Under the pieces are notes generated by a model. That model had not been told where the DNA came from, did no database searches, and saw nothing but the letters and a program-made list of their open reading frames with translations. Of a stretch of 64,000 nucleotides of DNA, positions 51,547 through 60,468 are shown one piece after another. Source of the DNA: Aromatoleum aromaticum EbN1 (GTDB taxonomy: Bacteria > Pseudomonadota > Gammaproteobacteria > Burkholderiales > Rhodocyclaceae); assembly GCF_000025965.1 (NCBI RefSeq), contig NC_006823.1, positions 143,356 through 207,355 of the forward strand, in the 5' to 3' direction. The translations under genes and the position numbers were made by a program. The number at the start of each line of letters is the position of its first letter. The first letter of the stretch is position 1.

Positions 51547-51963
51547 TCAAACCTCCCCGTTCTTGGTTTCAACCAGGGTAGCCAGCTTTTCTGCGACCTT
51601 GCCTGCAAACACCGGCACCTGACCCACAAAGACCGAGTAAGGCCGGACATCTGCCAGACGATCCGCCACGATCGACTCAAACATCCCCTGATCTTCACGC
51701 CAAAGCTCGAGGTAGCTCTGCCCGTAGGTCGCAAGCTTGCTGGCCACCTCGGTAGCCAGGGTGTCGCGCTGGATGTCGTCGGCCAGCACAACCAGCTCGA
51801 AAGCACGAATCTCGCTTTCAGTCAGAGGGCGGTCATAAACGATGACACCGTGGCGCGTGAATCGCTCGGCGCCGGGTTCACCGTTTTCCCGAACCTCAAA
51901 CAAACCGGGCGGCACAGCACCAATGCTGGCCGGCCGGAACTGCAAACCGTATGCGTATTCCAT
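51547..51963 (-). CDS. Hypothetical protein
   Basis: A 138-residue protein from ATG 51963, AAAAGGAG upstream. GVIVYDRPLTESEIRAFELV and ELWREDQGMFESIVADRLAD appear, the style of conserved plasmid defence-associated or metabolism-linked hypotheticals. Its leader (TGTGCAGTTCCAAC) resembles that of the gene starting at 57782. Confidence 0.55.
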   Translation of the reverse strand: MEYAYGLQFRPASIGAVPPGLFEVRENGEPGAERFTRHGVIVYDRPLTESEIRAFELVVLADDIQRDTLATEVASKLATYGQSYLELWREDQGMFESIVADRLADVRPYSVFVGQVPVFAGKVAEKLATLVETKNGEV

Positions 51964-52072
51964 GATCTACATCTCCTTTTGTGAGTTGGAACTGCACAAA
52001 AGGGATGCGATAAGCAACCAGTGAAAACCAGCTACCATCCGCGAGGTGCTCGAGTACGAAGGCAAGCCCTGT

Positions 52073-52675
52073 TCAGCCCTCGCGCTGCGCGAGCTCGACC
52101 GCCAGGGCAACCTGGCGCTTCCCGACCTCCGACCACGGCTCGCCTGCCGGAGTCTTGCGGTTCCACGCTAGGCCGCTCGTGTGGGGCATCGGGACCGCAA
52201 GCAGCCCGCGTTGTGCTGCCAGCGAGCGAAGCGCTGGATGGCACATAGCCGGATCGACCCAAGTACCTCCGGGCGACCGCGACATCTCAATGCGTCGTGC
52301 AAGCGAGCCTGTCCCAACGATGTGCGCAGCAGCTGTGCCCCCAACTAACAGCAGCACCCGCGGCCGCGTTTGCTCGATGAACTCTGCCAGATACGGCATA
52401 CATGCATCGACTTCCGCTCTCGTCGGCTTTCGGTTCTCAGGCGGCCGACAGCGGCAGATGTTCGCTCGCCCGTAGCCCTCGCGTCCGATGCCATGCTCGG
52501 CAAGCAATCGATCGAGCGTCTTACCTGCCTGCCCTGTGAACCCAATGCCCATTTCGTCTTCTTTCTCACCTGGCGCCTCCCCAATCGCCAATAGCCCCCC
52601 CAACGGGGCTGGCGTCGACATGACGATCTGGCTTCTCGACGCGCAGAGCGCTGGACAACGAATGCATTCAGGCAC
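52073..52675 (-). CDS. Family-4-like uracil-DNA glycosylase
   Basis: A 200-residue protein from GTG 52675, behind AGGAGG. N-terminal CIRCPALC is part of the iron-sulfur cluster, GEAPGEKEDEMGIGFTGQAG is the catalytic strand of UDG families 4/5, NICRCRPPENRKP follows, and MPHTSGLAWN holds the C-terminal His motif. Removes uracil (and possibly hypoxanthine) from DNA. May protect single-stranded plasmid DNA during transfer. Confidence 0.85.
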   Translation of the reverse strand: MPECIRCPALCASRSQIVMSTPAPLGGLLAIGEAPGEKEDEMGIGFTGQAGKTLDRLLAEHGIGREGYGRANICRCRPPENRKPTRAEVDACMPYLAEFIEQTRPRVLLLVGGTAAAHIVGTGSLARRIEMSRSPGGTWVDPAMCHPALRSLAAQRGLLAVPMPHTSGLAWNRKTPAGEPWSEVGKRQVALAVELAQREG

Positions 52676-54785
52676 AAGAACCTCCTATATGTGCAGAAAA
52701 TGCGGCATTGTAACCGGATTCATGTCGCACCCATTCCGTTGGCGGCAACCAATTCTCCAGCCATGGAAGAAACTCAGACGCGGGCATCGGCCGGGCAATA
52801 CCGAAGCCTTGCGCAAAGTCGCACCCAAGCTCCATCAAGCATAGATAGTGCTCGAGGGTCTCAACACCCTCAGCAACGACCTCGCGTTTGAACGCTCGCG
52901 ACAGACCGATCACCCCTTCCACGATCACTCGATCCTCCTCGTCGTTCAGCATGTCCCGGACGAAGGACTGATCGATCTTCAAGACGTCGGCCGGCAAATG
53001 CTTTAGGTAGCGCAAGGACGCGTAACCGGTACCGAAGTCATCCAGCGCAAAACGGATACCTTCAGCCTGCCTCCGACTGATAATCCCGGAAATGTGCTCG
53101 ATGTCGTCAAGCGCAACCGTTTCGAGCACCTCAATCTCAAGGCGAGAACGATTTATTTCGGGATGAGCAGCCAGCAGTTTCGCCAGCGTGTTCATGAAAT
53201 CATGGGTCTGCAAGCTGAGTCCGGAAACGTTCACACTGATACTGAGATCGAGCCCGATTGCGTGCCACAACATCAACTGCGCGACCGCCTCACTGAGGAC
53301 CCACTGGTCAATCTTCTGACTGACAAGATGGTTCTGGATCTGAGGCAGAAAGGCGCTCGGCGGCAACAGACCGCGATCGGGGTCTTGCCACCGGATCAGC
53401 GCTTCGACACCAATTACACGCCCACGCCGAAGATCGACCTTTGGTTGGTAGAAAAGCAAAAATTCGCGTTCGGACAGCGCATGTTCGATACGCTCTACCA
53501 GTTCTCTCTGAACACGAACCTCTACATCAAACTCCGTGTCGTAAAGATGGATGCGATTCTTTCCAGCTTCTTTCGCCTGGTACATGGCGTGATCGGCGTG
53601 GCGCAGCAAGGTATCGGGGTCCGCTTCATCACAGGGAAACAAGGTAACGCCAATACTCCCCGTGGCAGTGAGATGATGCCCATTCAGTTGAATCGGCTCT
53701 TCTAGCTTGGCTAGCAAGCGTTCGAAGGTGTGATGGCACTCCTCGGGCTTTCGCAAGCCCTGCACCAAGATCACGAATTCATCGCCACCTAACCGAGCGA
53801 CAGTATCGTCACCCCGCACCACACTTTTGATACGTTTCGCGATCTCTTGTAGGAACTGATCGCCTACCTCATGGCCGAACTGATCGTTCACCGGCTTGAA
53901 CCCATCCAGATCCAGATAGCCGAGGGCGAACAGCGTCGACTCGCGCCGACTGCGCGCAATCGCCATGCGCATGTGATCCGCGAGGAGGGTGCGATTTGCC
54001 AGGCCTGTCAGCGGGTCGAAGTAAGCTAGTAATTCCAACCTTTTTTCGTTGCTCTTGATCTGGCTGAGATCCATGAACACCGAGATATAGTGCGAAACCT
54101 CACTCTCTTCGTCCCGCACTGCCGAAATATTGAGCCACTGCGGGTAAATTTCTCCGTCTTTTCTCCGATTCCATATCTCCCCACACCAATTTGAAGCTTT
54201 GTAGAGGCTCTCCCACATGCCAGCATAGAAAGCACTATCGTGGCGTCCAGATTGAAGGATGCGAGGATTCTGGCCGATGACTTCCTCACGACCATAGCCA
54301 GTGATACGGACGAATGCCTCATTGACATCCAGGATTATCCCGTTCCGATCTGTGATTGCGATTCCCTCGCGGCTGTTGGCAAAGACACTCGCCCACAACC
54401 GAAGTGCCTCATCAGTCCGCTTACGCTCCGTGATGTCTTGGAACACGATAAGAGAGCCATCGAACTGCCCATCAGGGTCGAAGCGAGCCGTAGCGCTAAT
54501 GCGACTCCAGCGCGCCGAGCCGTCCTTGCGCCGCCAGCGAAGTTCGTAATTTCCGCTCTCACCCCGCCTGCGCTTCTCAGTTTCCTCGGCAAAGCGCCCC
54601 AGGTCCTCGGCCTCAGACCAAACCAAGTCGCCTGCCCACACCCCGTCTAGTTCATCCGGGGAATAGCCAAGAATTCGGAGCATGGCTGGATTGGCAAAAC
54701 GCGCGACGAAGTCCGCATCGAGCACCAAGATTCCATCGCTAATCTCGTTGACAATCAGGCGATACATTTCCTCGTCAGCTTGCAT
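52668..54785 (-). CDS. PAS-PAS-GGDEF-EAL cyclic-di-GMP protein
   Basis: From ATG 54785 (MQADEEMYRLIVNEISDG), rather than an upstream start in the intergenic region; 705 residues. Two PAS domains (ILVLDADFVARFANPAML and GIAITDRNGIILDVNEAFV, second with PAC), then a GGDEF domain with intact RLGGDEFVILVQ and an EAL domain with intact VIGVEALIRWQDPDRG and VVAEGVETLEHY. Both activities could be present; many such proteins are net phosphodiesterases. No membrane segment, so a cytoplasmic redox or ligand sensor. Overlaps the glycosylase gene by 8 nt. Confidence 0.88.
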   Translation of the reverse strand: MQADEEMYRLIVNEISDGILVLDADFVARFANPAMLRILGYSPDELDGVWAGDLVWSEAEDLGRFAEETEKRRRGESGNYELRWRRKDGSARWSRISATARFDPDGQFDGSLIVFQDITERKRTDEALRLWASVFANSREGIAITDRNGIILDVNEAFVRITGYGREEVIGQNPRILQSGRHDSAFYAGMWESLYKASNWCGEIWNRRKDGEIYPQWLNISAVRDEESEVSHYISVFMDLSQIKSNEKRLELLAYFDPLTGLANRTLLADHMRMAIARSRRESTLFALGYLDLDGFKPVNDQFGHEVGDQFLQEIAKRIKSVVRGDDTVARLGGDEFVILVQGLRKPEECHHTFERLLAKLEEPIQLNGHHLTATGSIGVTLFPCDEADPDTLLRHADHAMYQAKEAGKNRIHLYDTEFDVEVRVQRELVERIEHALSEREFLLFYQPKVDLRRGRVIGVEALIRWQDPDRGLLPPSAFLPQIQNHLVSQKIDQWVLSEAVAQLMLWHAIGLDLSISVNVSGLSLQTHDFMNTLAKLLAAHPEINRSRLEIEVLETVALDDIEHISGIISRRQAEGIRFALDDFGTGYASLRYLKHLPADVLKIDQSFVRDMLNDEEDRVIVEGVIGLSRAFKREVVAEGVETLEHYLCLMELGCDFAQGFGIARPMPASEFLPWLENWLPPTEWVRHESGYNAAFSAHIGGSCA

Positions 54786-54880
54786 TTCAATCCTTCTCGT
54801 CTGAATTGTCTTAGATTCAAGGAGAATCAATATATTAACAGGCCCGCACTCCACCTCCTCCTCACAAGAACAGATCAGCC

Positions 54881-54925
54881 AAAAAGAAAGCCCAGCGCAC
54901 CTCGTGAACGGAGGTGTGCTGGGCT
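54881..54925 (-). terminator. Rho-independent terminator
   Basis: Arms AGCCCAGCGCACCTC (54889-54903) and GAGGTGTGCTGGGCT (54911-54925), one wobble. The A-run AAAAAGAAAG at 54881-54890 becomes a T-run on the minus strand. Ends the operon of genes 57782-54972. Confidence 0.85.
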
Positions 54926-54971
54926 TGTGATCAGAGTCGAATCGGCATCGCGCCGACTCGATCCACCTCAC

Positions 54972-55295
54972 TCAAGCGGCTTGGGGCCGCTTCAAGAACC
55001 GCTCCAACATGAGCTTGGCAACATCGTTGGTCGCGCTGTAACTGACGTCTTCACCGAACGGGTCCAACGTGTACCCGAACCAGGTTTGACCTTCGAACAA
55101 CCGCCTGCTGCACACGACACCATGACGGTTGATCGTCATCTCATCAGGCTTTCCGGGCAAGGCATCCCTCCAGTGAAAATCGACCCGCGTTGAGGTGGCC
55201 TTCCTGACAAATCCCGCAAACTGCTCCGAGTTCTGCATGAAGGCCGCTTCGTTGGGCGCGATAGATGCAACGATTTCCTGTGCCGACTTCGCCAT
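54972..55295 (-). CDS. Hypothetical protein
   Basis: From ATG 55295 (MAKSAQEIVASIAPNEAAFM), GGAGAACGAAC upstream; 107 residues. Beta-rich region with VDFHWRDALPGKPDEMTINR. Last gene of the minus run 57782-54972 before a terminator. No family recognised. Confidence 0.55.
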   Translation of the reverse strand: MAKSAQEIVASIAPNEAAFMQNSEQFAGFVRKATSTRVDFHWRDALPGKPDEMTINRHGVVCSRRLFEGQTWFGYTLDPFGEDVSYSATNDVAKLMLERFLKRPQAA

Positions 55296-55322
55296 GTTCG
55301 TTCTCCTGTCGACCATCCACGC

Positions 55323-56363
55323 TCACTCGACCCAAAAGAACGCATCGTCCGAGACAGACGTTGGGGCTTGACCTCGCAACGTGACGCCGACCTCCGGCCG
55401 CAGCACGATCCCGTTACCGACCCGGTAGAGCGAGAACGCGAGCGCATCTGAATCAAAGTGGATATGCGCGCACGGCACCTGGTCGATCCCATTGACGGGG
55501 TTCGTCCCGACCTCCATCGTCACCGACAGAAGCTGGTCGAGGTCACCCTCACCCTGCCCTGCCGTAAGGAACAATTGACCCGAATGCAAGCGTTGGTCAT
55601 CGGCCTCCATGACATGAGTGGGTTCCAGATCGGCAAACGCGTACGAGGCCCAGTGCTTGACAGGCACCGAACTGGGTAGCGCTGCCTTGTCTTGCTCAGG
55701 CTTGGCCAGTGCTCGAGCCAATCCCTCACGCAACGTGGCGCGGACCGCTTCATCGGTCACTTCCTCAAGCCGACCTTCAACCTGTAGAAGCAACTGCTGA
55801 ACAGCGCGTTCAAGGCGACCTTCACTGAGCGCCCGTTCCAGACCACTGCCATCCGCGATCGCCGCAGCCGATGAACGATGCACGACGACATGCTTCCCAA
55901 TGAACAAGCCATTCCCGCCGAATTCGTGGAGCCGTGGCTTGCTGCAGTGATACGCACCTTCAGTCTCGATCGACGTGAGCTCGTGGCCATCATCAAACAG
56001 TTGAGCCAACTCGAAGAGCACCGTAAGTTCCGGCCGATCATCATCGAAGGCTTGCCCATCGAGCACCTCGATTACCTTTTCTGAGGAGTGCCCAAAGTGC
56101 TCGGCAAGCAGCACCGCGCAGGCTTTGATGCACTCACGGGCACCCTCGGTGACCGCGAGTTCGTACGATTCAGCCAGTTCGACAAGCGCCTCGTGGATCT
56201 CATCCCAACGCAGGCAACTGCCCTCTGACATCTCCGCGATGTACGCCTGCCCGTTGCCGGGATACGCAGCATCCAGATCAGCACCGCCAAAAAGCGCCTG
56301 AATGACGCCGGTGACCTGCTTCAGGTTGAGGACACCCGTCCAGTCGTAGTAATTCTGTGCCAT
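55323..56363 (-). CDS. Hypothetical protein
   Basis: From ATG 56363 (MAQNYYDWTGVLNLKQVTGV), GGAGAACGAAG upstream; 346 residues. N-terminal helix-rich region with LRWDEIHEALVELAESYELA, then VVHRSSAAAIADGSGLERAL, and C-terminal IDQVPCAHIHFDSDALAFSL. Resembles no family I know. Second to last gene of its operon. Confidence 0.55.
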   Translation of the reverse strand: MAQNYYDWTGVLNLKQVTGVIQALFGGADLDAAYPGNGQAYIAEMSEGSCLRWDEIHEALVELAESYELAVTEGARECIKACAVLLAEHFGHSSEKVIEVLDGQAFDDDRPELTVLFELAQLFDDGHELTSIETEGAYHCSKPRLHEFGGNGLFIGKHVVVHRSSAAAIADGSGLERALSEGRLERAVQQLLLQVEGRLEEVTDEAVRATLREGLARALAKPEQDKAALPSSVPVKHWASYAFADLEPTHVMEADDQRLHSGQLFLTAGQGEGDLDQLLSVTMEVGTNPVNGIDQVPCAHIHFDSDALAFSLYRVGNGIVLRPEVGVTLRGQAPTSVSDDAFFWVE

Positions 56364-56483
56364 CTTCGTTCTCCATTCATTCCGAAAGAAATGGCGAACA
56401 CTCACCCCCTGGCGGGAAGTGACTGTCCGCCGAGGGTGGTCGGGGCATTTCGCCCCATTGAGTTAGATTGCTACTTGCCTAGA

Positions 56484-56771
56484 TCAGAGCGCCGCCCTGG
56501 ATACATCCAACTCCAGATTTGCCTCTGCTACCGGCATCCAGTAGCAGTCCGTATCGAGGAGATAGCGCCGGCCCGTTGCGTACAGCGAGCACGGTTCGGA
56601 CGGCTGATACAGGCCCGTCACACGCTGCTTGAACTGCACGCCATAGGCGTTGGTGTAGATCACGGGGTCGCCAACGCTAAAACGAAGCGCATCACCGTTT
56701 TCAGGCGCAAAAGGCTTGTCCCTGTCATGCTGAGCGATCACCCGCTCGGCCCACGCCCAGTGGCTACTCAT
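56484..56771 (-). CDS. Hypothetical protein
   Basis: From ATG 56771 (MSSHWAWAERVIAQHDRDKP), overlapping the upstream gene by 8 nt; 95 residues. Beta-rich (RFSVGDPVIYTNAYGVQFKQ, RRYLLDTDCYWMPV). No family recognised; looks like small plasmid KOW/SH3-like proteins. Confidence 0.5.
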   Translation of the reverse strand: MSSHWAWAERVIAQHDRDKPFAPENGDALRFSVGDPVIYTNAYGVQFKQRVTGLYQPSEPCSLYATGRRYLLDTDCYWMPVAEANLELDVSRAAL

Positions 56772-57132
56772 GATGAGCCTCCACAGGCACCCCCAGAACC
56801 TCGGCGAGGCCCTTGAAGCTTGAAGGCACGCCAGCCGTCGCTTCGGGATCGGATGCAAAGGCGTCATGGTCGAACACGGCCACCTCAACCCCTGGATCGC
56901 AGGCGATGTCGGCAACTCCGCCGCTAACGCTCACCAGAACCCGCTTCGCCTCGTGGTCATCGACCGTGTTGAGTCGTTCGCACAGCACATCGACCTCTTC
57001 CATGTTGAGGGGCCGCAGCACCTCCCCTTCGGTTGCGATCGAATGCTCCAGAGGCGTACCCGAGATGCCGGTACGCGCCCAGAAGCGCAGGGCTGCCAAC
57101 ACCGTTGCCAACTCGCGTTGAGAGAACACCAT
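56764..57132 (-). CDS. Hypothetical protein
   Basis: From ATG 57132 (MVFSQRELATVLAALRFWAR), 2 nt after the stop of the 57135 gene; 122 residues. Contains PLNMEEVDVLCERLNTVDD and an acidic C-terminal region. No family recognised. Confidence 0.55.
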   Translation of the reverse strand: MVFSQRELATVLAALRFWARTGISGTPLEHSIATEGEVLRPLNMEEVDVLCERLNTVDDHEAKRVLVSVSGGVADIACDPGVEVAVFDHDAFASDPEATAGVPSSFKGLAEVLGVPVEAHHE

Positions 57133-57134
57133 GA

Positions 57135-57782
57135 TCAGGCCTCCACCACGCGAGACAGCCTGCCGCACACCGCATCGATGCCTTCCAGCCAAAAGGCCAG
57201 AAGCAGACTCGTGCGAGGCTCAAACTGCGAGTAGCTCGCGCTGACCCAGCTTTCGGCCAGTGCCAAGGCTTCCTCCTGATCATCCTCACGCGAACCGACT
57301 GCGTTCGCGCATCGGCTGCCCAGCGCCCCCTTCAGCAGATCGACACGATCCCAGTGCTCGTCTTCATCGAGGACGATGCGTCCGGCGTTAACCTCCTCTG
57401 CCAGCGCAGCGATCTCGCCTTCGTGCTTTTGGGCGAACGCCTCGAGTTCAGCCCGGTACTCCTCGATCGCTCTGGTAATCACGATCGACTTGAGCTTGGC
57501 GCGAACCGGACTCTCACCAGAATTGAGGCGATGCACCTCGCGCAACACCGCAACAACTTCGCAATGCCGCGGCTCGGTGACGTCGTAGTTCATCTCGATC
57601 ACCGCTGCGAATTCGGCAAACGTGTAGCGCCGAAGAACACCCTTCGGTGGCTGGTGCGTGAGCAGAAAGCCGTAGGCTTGAAGCGCGTGAAACACCGTCT
57701 TGGCCTGGTCATCGCTGGCCAGGTAGTCATCCATACCGATCGTATCGAGATGAACGACAATCGGACTTGTGGTGATGCCCAT
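57135..57782 (-). CDS. Hypothetical protein
   Basis: A 215-residue protein from ATG 57782 behind AAGGAG. The middle is helix-rich (IEEYRAELEAFAQKHEGEIA), the end has SWVSASYSQFEPRTSLLLAF. First gene of the minus run ending at 54972. Leader contains GGTGCAGTTCAAC, like the leader of the 51963 gene. Confidence 0.55.
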   Translation of the reverse strand: MGITTSPIVVHLDTIGMDDYLASDDQAKTVFHALQAYGFLLTHQPPKGVLRRYTFAEFAAVIEMNYDVTEPRHCEVVAVLREVHRLNSGESPVRAKLKSIVITRAIEEYRAELEAFAQKHEGEIAALAEEVNAGRIVLDEDEHWDRVDLLKGALGSRCANAVGSREDDQEEALALAESWVSASYSQFEPRTSLLLAFWLEGIDAVCGRLSRVVEA

Positions 57783-57874
57783 ATTTTTCTCCTTGGATTG
57801 AGGTTGAACTGCACCTCAGAGATGCGCTGGACGGGCGCATAAAAAACATGCTCCTGAGTACCACGCGAACAGGC

Positions 57875-60352
57875 TCAGCCGCGCCCATACGGAGCGAATA
57901 TCGAGCGAACTCTCTCATCGATCATTTTGAAGTGAGGACGATGGATTCGGCTATCGAGCAAATGGATGCGGCGATTGTTGGGTAGCCCCGCACGACGAAT
58001 CAGTCGGCCCATGCCTTGCTTGAGCCGCAAGATCATGTCGAGCACTTCCCACGGCACGGCCGGCTCGTTCCTGATTCGGTATTCATGTGTGACGGACTTG
58101 TTCAATCCAAAGGGCAAGCGAGGGATCACCACGTCAGTGAGCACGTTATCCTCTTCGGCGCTCAATGCTGGCTGACCCAGTAGCGTGTGCAGGGGCTCGT
58201 GACCACCGATATCAAGCCCAGTCCATGCGCCACCGGTTGCAAACCAGACGGCCTTCCTGCCCGCCATCCGTAGCCTCAGAAACGCGCTCGCCTGCTCGGC
58301 CAGGGTTGCGTCGGCAGTGCCGAAAACTGCGCTTGCACGCAACTGAAAGGGCATCAAGGCGCTGAGCACTTGAATCGAATGGTACGAGGTCATCAAAACC
58401 AGCACACCGCCTGCTGCACTGGCCTGGATGCGTGTCACCTCTTCGCAGACGGCTTCGAGCCACGTGCGTTCAGCCTCCTGCAACGCAGCCGACGTGAGCT
58501 TGTCCCCGCGAGACGGCGGGCAGAGCCTTGGCTCTGCGACCGGCAAATGCACGCTCTGGATGGCCTCTCTCAGCCAGGATGGAGAAATCGGTGCGAAGGC
58601 ATGGAATCGTCCATCTGGAATGCTAAGCAACCGTTTGTGGTGATAGCTCGAGTAGCCACCGTCTGCCTTTGGAAGCAAAAGTGTTGCTGAAACGCACGCA
58701 GCACCGGAGACACTCCCCCACAGGCTACCCATCAGACCATCCACTCGCCCGGCACCGACATAGAGCTGCGGGTAGGTCCGCACGGGCGAAAACTTCACGA
58801 GCGCATGCTGCCTGGATGATTGGCTGTTGACCGCGGCCCGAAGTATAATTTTGGCATACTCCACCTCGCGGAGTTTTGCGTGAGCCGAGCGATTCTCATC
58901 CCTGTTCCGAACTCTCCCTACGCTGCAGGCATCGAGAATCTCCGCAAGGGATGCGCGCACCTGCTCGGCCGCGCTAGTGCGTTCAGACAAGGCGATCGTT
59001 TCGCCCTTGGCAAAAAGCGAGATCGCTCGCAGGCGCTCAATCCCGGCCCTGATTGCAGCCACCTTTGCCGCGGAGATGCCATACCCCTCTTTGTGACAGT
59101 ACTCAGCCGCACGAAGTAGGTCACGCAAGGAAAGGTAGGACGCGTTGGCTGAGGCCATGGCGGCCTCGAATTGGTGTGCCTCATCGACAAGCAGGTACGC
59201 GAACGGGGGAAGTTTGCCTGCGTGCTCAGATGCCTCGGCCCCGCACCGGATACGCTCTGCCTCGATCTCTCGCAACGCCTGCAAAAGCCTCGCCTTCTCC
59301 TTACCGTTCTCCTCGGCACGGATCGCAAGCATCAGGTCGATTTCCCGTGTTCGGAGAGCTCGTACCTCATCGCTTCGGGAGGCGACCCAGTGCCGCTGTT
59401 TGGTCGAGTAGCCGAGCATCGCGTGCGTGCACAGCAAGATTTCACTTTCCGGCCTGATCTCGTGCTCGAACTGCTCCAGGTACGACTGAAACCCAGGATC
59501 ATCCTCATCGGGTGTATCGGACAAACAGCACACCGCCACAGGGAGTGCCGGAGCAATCTGCTTGAGCGTGGAGACGAGCCACCGCTTTTGGAACGGCGAG
59601 TCAGGCAATGGCTCACCATCGAGCTCGATCCAACGCTCAACGGCTTGCATGGCATCGAAATATTTCGGGTTCTTGAGTAACTCGCGCACTGCATCCCGAC
59701 TTACGAACTCACGCCGACCAAAAACCGCATGAAGTGGGTGCATGCTGAGGCTGCCAGGAAGCCTTCCATAGGCCTCCGCGAACTGCCTCATGAGCGCAAT
59801 CGTCGGGACGGCGATCGCGACACGCCCGCCCGGGTGGTCCCGCAGGCACTGTTCGGCCGCAAGCAACATAGCCAAGGTCTTGCCCACACCTGTCGCTGCC
59901 TCTACCAGCGCAATTTGACCACCTTCGAACGCGCCTCGCAGGTTCAGGAAGACCTGGGCCTGTTCAACACGGGTACTGAGCCCTGCCGCCGCCCATGCCT
60001 CCTCGAGGAGCTCACACCCGCCGGGCACAGACTCGAGATGCGCGGACTCATGTACTGCCGCATAGCTCAAGATCAGTCGCTGGCAAACGACCGATTCCGG
60101 CACGCCGCTCGACTTCGAGAGTACTCGGACCTGCTCTGCAAGCTCGCTATTCAGGCTGAGGTTGACCCGCTCGATGGCCGCTTTGGATGGGACCTCGATA
60201 TGGAGGAGATCGAGTTTCTCTTCCAGGGCCTTTGCGACCGTGCTGCGCATCACGTGCTTGACGGCAAGGGCGTCTGCGGCAGGCGTGCCAAATCCAGGAA
60301 CCAGCTTCTCGCATACGTTTTTAGGCACGCGGAAAGTCACGACGACAGCCAT
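57875..60352 (-). CDS. csf4: Csf4/DinG-like helicase of type IV-A CRISPR
   Basis: An 825-residue superfamily-2 helicase. Walker A EAATGVGKT at 151-159, DEAH box at 390-393 (LLVDEAHQFEAA), and motif VI QGMGRLIRRAG near 797. An N-terminal extension (residues 55-100, VNLSLNSELAEQVRVLSKSS then VPESVVCQRLIL) has a ribbon-helix-helix or strand-helix-helix outline. The four regularly spaced cysteines of chromosomal DinG are absent, so no Fe-S cluster is expected. In type IV-A systems this helicase unwinds target DNA after crRNA binding. It is divergent from csf5 across a 116-bp gap. Confidence 0.88.
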   Translation of the reverse strand: MAVVVTFRVPKNVCEKLVPGFGTPAADALAVKHVMRSTVAKALEEKLDLLHIEVPSKAAIERVNLSLNSELAEQVRVLSKSSGVPESVVCQRLILSYAAVHESAHLESVPGGCELLEEAWAAAGLSTRVEQAQVFLNLRGAFEGGQIALVEAATGVGKTLAMLLAAEQCLRDHPGGRVAIAVPTIALMRQFAEAYGRLPGSLSMHPLHAVFGRREFVSRDAVRELLKNPKYFDAMQAVERWIELDGEPLPDSPFQKRWLVSTLKQIAPALPVAVCCLSDTPDEDDPGFQSYLEQFEHEIRPESEILLCTHAMLGYSTKQRHWVASRSDEVRALRTREIDLMLAIRAEENGKEKARLLQALREIEAERIRCGAEASEHAGKLPPFAYLLVDEAHQFEAAMASANASYLSLRDLLRAAEYCHKEGYGISAAKVAAIRAGIERLRAISLFAKGETIALSERTSAAEQVRASLAEILDACSVGRVRNRDENRSAHAKLREVEYAKIILRAAVNSQSSRQHALVKFSPVRTYPQLYVGAGRVDGLMGSLWGSVSGAACVSATLLLPKADGGYSSYHHKRLLSIPDGRFHAFAPISPSWLREAIQSVHLPVAEPRLCPPSRGDKLTSAALQEAERTWLEAVCEEVTRIQASAAGGVLVLMTSYHSIQVLSALMPFQLRASAVFGTADATLAEQASAFLRLRMAGRKAVWFATGGAWTGLDIGGHEPLHTLLGQPALSAEEDNVLTDVVIPRLPFGLNKSVTHEYRIRNEPAVPWEVLDMILRLKQGMGRLIRRAGLPNNRRIHLLDSRIHRPHFKMIDERVRSIFAPYGRG

Positions 60353-60468
60353 GTTCCACCTTTAATCAGTTGTTTTCTTGATTTATTAGAAAGCAAGAAG
60401 CCAAACTTGTAAAGGAGACAGCGTCATGTTAGCTTGTTCAGGAAGTTATCTGATTAAAGGAAAATCGA
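60353..60468. promoter_or_regulatory. Divergent csf4/csf5 promoter region
   Basis: A 116-bp, comparatively AT-rich gap between divergent csf4 and csf5. It includes TTGATTTATTAG (60375-60386) and a Shine-Dalgarno AAAGGAAAAT before csf5. An ATG with AAAGGAGACAGCGTC before it (60426) opens a frame overlapping csf5 and is not considered a gene. No operator recognised. Confidence 0.5.
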
